In this document: piece after piece, positions 6,468 to 9,544 of the stretch
Position numbering within the stretch: the first letter of the stretch is position 1
Layout of the letters: every line of letters begins with the position of its first letter
Source: JANNHP01 sp031404455
GTDB taxonomy: Bacteria; Planctomycetota; JAJSAM01; JAJVHW01
Direction of reading: 5' to 3'
NCBI GenBank assembly: GCA_031404455.1
Contig: JANNHP010000458.1
Span: 1-9,544 of the forward strand
Length of the DNA stretch: 9,544 bases
Notes under the pieces: generated by a model
The model's input: only the letters and a program-made list of their open reading frames with translations
The model's database searches: none
Told to the model about the DNA's origin: nothing
Position numbers and translations under genes: made by a program

Positions 6468-6663
6468 TGAGCCCCGAAAGGGGCGTCTCAACTCCAGCCC
6501 AGGGCAAAGCCCTGGGAAACGATGAATCACCTATCGCCGAGCCCTGAAGGGGCGGATGAGCGATTGCCCGGGATTGAGCCGCCCTTTCAGGGCTGGCCCT
6601 GTTGGCAAACGGAATCCCAGGGCTTTGCCCTGGGCTGGAGTTGAATCGCGCCGTTGGCGCTCA
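6468..6663. repeat. Compound palindromic element of about 196 bp (REP/BIME-like)
   Basis: A perfect 29-nt inverted repeat lies at 6489-6517 and 6615-6643. Each arm contains its own hairpin, with CCCAGGGCAAAGCCCTGGG at 6498-6516 and its mirror on the other side. Nested inside, AGCCCTGAAGGGGCGG (6540-6555) pairs with CCGCCCTTTCAGGGCT (6579-6594) with one mismatch. At the outer edges are two further hairpins, GCCCC-GAAA-GGGGC (6471-6484) and GCGCC-GTT-GGCGC, both framed by TGAG/CTCA. The symmetry spans the whole element. I read no protein from it; small open frames across it are products of the repeat. Confidence 0.85.
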
Positions 6664-6681
6664 GGACGACGACCGCATGCC

Positions 6682-6720
6682 GATCGCGCCCGGCGATGAT
6701 CGCGCCCGGCGATGATCGCG
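6682..6720. repeat. 16-bp tandem repeat, about 2.4 copies
   Basis: GATCGCGCCCGGCGAT occurs at 6682-6697 and 6698-6713 without any mismatch, then GATCGCG at 6714-6720 starts a third copy. It lies between the compound palindrome and hairpin repeat C, in DNA without genes. Confidence 0.85.
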
Positions 6721-6754
6721 TCGGCTCTCACGATCCACTCGCCACAGCGAGGAG

Positions 6755-6817
6755 CCTGACTTTCGGACTCTCGCCCTCGGCACAGGCTCGGAAGTATCGA
6801 AAGTCAGGACCGTCCCC
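6755..6817. repeat. Hairpin repeat copy C, abutting the aat start codon
   Basis: The left arm keeps CCTGACTTTCGG (6755-6766) but lacks the outer GGGGACGGT seen in other copies. The right arm is complete and ends AGGACCGTCCCC at 6806-6817. From 6775 to 6830 it matches copy B (6106-6161) at 53 of 56 positions, including the 12 nt TGACCCCGTTCA past the palindrome. The aat ATG is the next codon after the arm. Confidence 0.8.
6805..6809 (+). promoter_or_regulatory. Probable aat ribosome binding site lying inside repeat C
   Basis: CAGGA stands 8 nt before the ATG at 6818 and is the only purine-rich match to the anti-Shine-Dalgarno sequence near this start. It belongs to the conserved right arm of the hairpin repeat. 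If the hairpin formed in the mRNA, this site would be paired. The transcription start is not visible. Confidence 0.4.
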
Positions 6818-7498
6818 ATGACCCCGTTCATCCGCCCCGGCGGACCGCTCAGGTTCCCGCCCGTCTCGTCGGCCGACGAGGACGGTCTCGTCGCGATCGG
6901 CGGTGACCTCTCCGCCGACCGACTGCTGCTCGCGTACGACTCCGGCATCTTCCCCTGGTTCGACGAGGGCCTGCCGCCGCTCTGGTGGAGCCCGGACCCG
7001 CGGACGGTGCTCACCGCCGACGGTCTCCACGTCTCGCGGAGCCTCGAGCGCACGTTGCGCCGCGCGCCGTTCCGGCTCACGCTCGACTGCGCGTTCGGCC
7101 GGGTGATCCGCGAGTGCGCCGCGGGCCGCGAGACCGGCACGTGGATCATCCCGGAGATGATCGAGGCGTTCGAGCGACTGCACGCGCTCGGCCACGCGCA
7201 CAGCGTCGAGGCGTGGCAGGGCGACGTCCTCGCGGGCGGCCTCTACGGCGTGCACCGCGGCGGGCTCTTCGCGGCGGAGAGCATGTTCCACCGGGTGACG
7301 GATGCGTCGAAGGTGGCGCTCGTCGCCGCGGTGCGTTCGTTCGCGCGCGCCGGGATCGAGGTCTTCGACGTCCAGATGACGACGCCCCACCTCGCGAGCC
7401 TCGGAGCCCTCGAATGGAAGCGGTCGCGGTTCGTGCGGCGCGTCCGGGAGGTGCGGCGCAACGACGTCAAGCTCACGGGCGTCGCCATCGAGCCCTGA
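6818..7498 (+). CDS. aat: Leucyl/phenylalanyl-tRNA--protein transferase
   Basis: This 226-residue cytoplasmic enzyme transfers Leu or Phe from aminoacyl-tRNA to proteins with N-terminal Arg or Lys, marking them for ClpS/ClpAP degradation (EC 2.3.2.6). All family blocks are present in order: DGLVAIGGDLS (22-32), GIFPWF (43-48), WWSPDPR (56-62), TWIIPEMIEAFERLHALGHA (108-127), the SVEAW and GGLYGV pair (129-145), ESMFH with ASK (154-165), and FDVQMTTPHLASLGA (183-197). The length matches E. coli Aat (234). The first codons, ATGACCCCGTTCA, also occur after repeat B, so the N-terminal MTPF may derive from the repeat. It is followed after 58 nt by the signal peptidase gene on the same strand. I did not see clpS or clpA nearby. 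Confidence 0.95.
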   Translation: MTPFIRPGGPLRFPPVSSADEDGLVAIGGDLSADRLLLAYDSGIFPWFDEGLPPLWWSPDPRTVLTADGLHVSRSLERTLRRAPFRLTLDCAFGRVIRECAAGRETGTWIIPEMIEAFERLHALGHAHSVEAWQGDVLAGGLYGVHRGGLFAAESMFHRVTDASKVALVAAVRSFARAGIEVFDVQMTTPHLASLGALEWKRSRFVRRVREVRRNDVKLTGVAIEP

Positions 7499-7556
7499 CC
7501 CCGGCGACGTTTCCGTTCGTGCGCGCGGCCCGAGGGCCGTATCAACGCTCGCCGTG

Positions 7557-9353
7557 ATGAGCGCAACCGCCGCCCTCCCGACCACCCTTGCGCCCACCGT
7601 CCCCACCGTGCTCGACCGCGTGCTCGAGGTGCTCGGCGAGGGCCCGCTCACGGCGCACCAGATCGTGGAAGCTGTGTCTGCGGCGTCGCCGGAGGCCTTC
7701 GGCTCTCGCGAGGGGCTCGTCTTCCCGCTCCTGCTGCAACTGAGGCGGCAGGGACGGGTCCGCGTGACGTGGGCCGACGCGGCAGGCGGGCGACGACTGC
7801 TGCACTCGCGCGCCGACGCGCCGGAAGCGGGCCCGCCGCCGCTCGTCCCGCCGCCGCTCGCACAGCACGTCCCTTCCGTGCCGACGACGAAGAAGAGGCT
7901 CGACGACGTCGCCGATCGCGCGACGAAGCCCCTCGCGTTCGCGCCGCGCCTGCGCGAGGAGTTCCGCCACGAGATCCTCGTCTACCTCTTGGAGTCCGTC
8001 GCAGACCGGCTCGCGAGCGGCGAGGAGCCCGGCGCGGCGCAGCGCGAGGCGATCCGCGACCTCGGCGATCCCTGGAAGATCGGCACCGACCTCGCGCGCA
8101 CCGCCGAGGGCCGCCGCACGGTCGTCTTTCCCGCGACGACGGGCGAGAGCCTCGCCGGCATGGCCATCTACGACCTGCGCGTGCTCGCGGTGATCGTGGC
8201 CGTGATCGTGTTCGTGCGGGTGCAGGTCGTCACGGCGTACCACATCCCCACGAAGTCGATGGAGCCGACGCTCCACGGCGACCCGCGCCACGGCGACCGC
8301 ATCCTCGTCAACAAGCTCTCCGGCACGCCCGAGCGCTTCGACATCACGGTGTTCGATGGCTTCGGCACCGACCGCAAGAACTTCGTCAAGCGCTGCGTCG
8401 CGCTGCCGGGCGAGAAGCTCGACCTTCACGAGGGCGACATCTGGATCGACGGACACCTCATCCGCAAGGAGGGCGCCGCCTACGAGGCGCTGCTCTTCGA
8501 GGTGTTCGACCGCGCGCGCGAATGTGCCCGGATCGCCGGGAAGACGGGCGCTGCCGCCGGCGCCGAGTTCGAGACGTCGCTGCGCGCGCGGATGCAGGAG
8601 CTCTGGAAGTTCGAGGGCGACGGCGAGTGCGGCGTGCAGGAGGACGAATCGGCGCCGTTCGCGGGCTTGCGTCTCGCCGCACCGCCGGGCGAGGAGTCCG
8701 CGTCGCCGCCGCAGATCGCGTGGCACGAACTCGTCGAGGACACCTACATCGACCCGGAGACGGGCGATCGCCGGTCGGGCACGTGGTCGGTCGCGGATCT
8801 CAGGCTCGCCGTCTCGGTGAAGCCTGTGCCGGGGACGGACGCCCGCGTCGTGCTGCGCCTGACGCGCGGCGACGACCACACCTACGACGCGGTCGTCCGC
8901 GGCGACGGCAGGGGCGTGCGCCTCCTCGCCGACGGCGTGGAGGTCGCGCGCGGGGACGACGTCTCCATCCCGGACGGCGTCGCGACGACCGTGTCCTTCT
9001 CGCAGGTGGACCACGTGCTGCGGCTCACCGTGGACGGCTCGCTCGTGCTGCGCCACGACCTCGCGGAGCCGGCGAGCCCGAAGCGCTACGGCCCCGCGTC
9101 CGTGGCGATGGTGCGCGTCCCGCGCGGCGCCGCGTGGATCGACCCGGTGCGCCTCGAGCGCGACGTCTACTACGTGTCCGAGGGACCCGACGAGAACTTC
9201 GTCCGTCTCGGACCGGACCAGTTCTTCATGATGGGCGACAACTCCTCGAACAGCTCCGACAGCCGCACGCACGGCCCCGTCCACCGCGGACGCCTCATCG
9301 GCAAGCCGCTCCTCGTCGTGTGGCCGCCGAGCCGGATCCGCGTGCCGGATTAG
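7557..9353 (+). CDS. lepB: Signal peptidase I fused to PadR-like and HAAS-like domains, with a LamG-like insertion
   Basis: The 598-residue product cleaves signal peptides of exported proteins at the inner membrane (S26 family). Residues about 18-83 resemble a PadR winged helix: VLEVLGEGPLTAHQI, then SREGLVFPLLLQLRRQGRVR. Residues about 132-185 resemble a HAAS domain (LREEFRHEILVYLLESVADR, then AIRDLGDPWKIG). A single transmembrane helix spans about 207-224. The catalytic Ser is S234 in HIPTKSMEPTL, and the general-base Lys is K278 in NFVKRCVALPGEKL. The last box is GDNSSNSSDSRTHGP (560-574). Between about 300 and 537 lies an insertion: a helical charged part, then a beta-rich region (ADLRLAVSVKPVPGTDARVV to YVSEG) like LamG or DUF1080. 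Ordinary bacterial enzymes have 200-350 residues. ATG 7557 is preferred over the adjacent GTG 7554; neither has a clear ribosome binding site. Catalysis looks intact. The extra domain calls are inferred from pattern. Confidence 0.92.
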   Translation: MSATAALPTTLAPTVPTVLDRVLEVLGEGPLTAHQIVEAVSAASPEAFGSREGLVFPLLLQLRRQGRVRVTWADAAGGRRLLHSRADAPEAGPPPLVPPPLAQHVPSVPTTKKRLDDVADRATKPLAFAPRLREEFRHEILVYLLESVADRLASGEEPGAAQREAIRDLGDPWKIGTDLARTAEGRRTVVFPATTGESLAGMAIYDLRVLAVIVAVIVFVRVQVVTAYHIPTKSMEPTLHGDPRHGDRILVNKLSGTPERFDITVFDGFGTDRKNFVKRCVALPGEKLDLHEGDIWIDGHLIRKEGAAYEALLFEVFDRARECARIAGKTGAAAGAEFETSLRARMQELWKFEGDGECGVQEDESAPFAGLRLAAPPGEESASPPQIAWHELVEDTYIDPETGDRRSGTWSVADLRLAVSVKPVPGTDARVVLRLTRGDDHTYDAVVRGDGRGVRLLADGVEVARGDDVSIPDGVATTVSFSQVDHVLRLTVDGSLVLRHDLAEPASPKRYGPASVAMVRVPRGAAWIDPVRLERDVYYVSEGPDENFVRLGPDQFFMMGDNSSNSSDSRTHGPVHRGRLIGKPLLVVWPPSRIRVPD

Positions 9354-9399
9354 GCTCCGCGTGCGCCATCAAGCTGTGACTGGCGATAGTTCTCGGTAG

Positions 9400-9421
9400 G
9401 GGCGGACCCCCGTGTCCGCCC
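9400..9421. repeat. Hairpin GGGCGGAC/GTCCGCCC after the signal peptidase gene
   Basis: Perfect 8-bp arms at 9400-9407 and 9414-9421 enclose a CCCCGT loop. It follows GTAG 47 nt after the lepB stop. It could help end lepB transcription, but no T-run follows. The form, with GTAGGGGC leading into a palindrome, looks like a dispersed intergenic repeat; only one copy lies in this window. Confidence 0.55.
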
Positions 9422-9457
9422 AACGTCGATCTCAGCGCGCGGGAAATTCTGGACAGG

Positions 9458-9544
9458 GTGGAGCCCGAAGCAATCCGCAGCGTCTTACCGCAGGTCTGGG
9501 AGAAAGTGCGCCGGGCGGGGTGGAGTGGGCGGTTCACAACGACC
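9458..9544 (+). CDS. Possible start of a gene leaving the window
   Basis: From GTG 9458 the frame stays open to the window edge (VEPEAIRSVLPQVWEKVRR, then AGWSGRFTT). The composition is helical and protein-like, and the local G+C is lower than in the neighbouring genes, which could mean a transferred or mobile gene such as a transposase. The same frame is open further upstream, but no ATG is available and no strong ribosome binding site is seen. I do not recognise the family, and fewer than 30 residues are visible. Confidence 0.25.
   Translation, partial: MEPEAIRSVLPQVWEKVRRAGWSGRFTTT

Noticed and set aside
5425..6507. 360-residue minus-strand open frame across the GNAT gene and the repeats
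   Set aside because: It is antisense to a clear GNAT gene, passes through repeats B and D, and contains the repeat-derived string GTVLTFDTSEP; composition is not protein-like.
6489..6643. CRISPR-like or insertion-sequence terminal repeats
   Set aside because: The 29-nt repeats are inverted, occur only twice, and enclose just about 97 nt with no transposase, so neither a CRISPR array nor a complete insertion sequence is supported.
6531..6731. 66-residue minus-strand open frame over the palindrome
   Set aside because: It is composed of the compound palindrome and the 16-bp tandem repeat; no start signal or protein-like pattern.
6661..7149. 162-residue minus-strand open frame over repeat C and the 5' part of aat
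   Set aside because: It is antisense to aat and again includes GTVLTFDTSEP from the repeat arm.
7542..9284. 580-residue minus-strand open frame opposite the signal peptidase gene
   Set aside because: Arg/Ala/Val-rich antisense shadow of a well-supported signal peptidase I.
9295..9537. 80-residue minus-strand open frame at the right edge
   Set aside because: It overlaps the lepB 3' end antisense and reads through the GGGCGGAC hairpin, giving a repeat-type peptide.

Overview
This is a GC-rich (roughly 70% G+C) bacterial chromosome window with strong G/C bias at third codon positions and frequent GTG or TTG starts. The organism is not named in the sequence. My best inference is a Planctomycetota-like or otherwise deep-branching environmental bacterium. 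The reasons are a signal peptidase I with a very large lectin-like insertion, secreted proteins built on peptidase-like scaffolds, and dispersed palindromic intergenic repeats. No rRNA, tRNA, CRISPR array, phage or recognised defence system was seen.

Left half (about 1-5417), all on the minus strand. In transcription order it holds a secreted 652-residue protein with a gingipain-like (peptidase C25-like) His/Cys core; a 136-residue hypothetical protein; a secreted 531-residue protein that looks like a zinc-peptidase scaffold without its HExxH motif; a sulfotransferase; and a family-2 glycosyltransferase cut by the left window edge. The glycosyltransferase begins with a GTG overlapping the sulfotransferase stop by 4 nt and is easy to miss. 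The last three genes (2768 down to 1) are packed within a few bases and probably form one unit, which may build or sulfate a surface glycan.

Centre (about 5418-6817). A divergent promoter region leads to a GNAT acetyltransferase on the plus strand. Next comes repeat-rich, non-genic DNA: three or four copies of a hairpin repeat with arms related to GGGGACGGTCCTGACTTTCG, a 62-codon orphan C-terminus of an endonuclease/exonuclease/phosphatase (EEP) family protein, a roughly 196-bp nested palindrome, and a 16-bp tandem repeat. The hairpin copies sit exactly at gene ends. One supplies the stop codon of the GNAT gene; another abuts, and probably supplies, the ribosome binding site and start of aat.

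Right half (6818-9353), plus strand. It holds aat (leucyl/phenylalanyl-tRNA-protein transferase, N-degron pathway), then an unusual signal peptidase I that carries a PadR-like winged helix and a HAAS-like helical domain ahead of its membrane anchor and a LamG-like domain inside its catalytic region. Beyond it are a hairpin repeat and possibly the start of another gene running off the window.

The most notable items are the PadR/HAAS/signal-peptidase fusion and the repeat family that forms gene boundaries. I found no convincing new multi-gene system.
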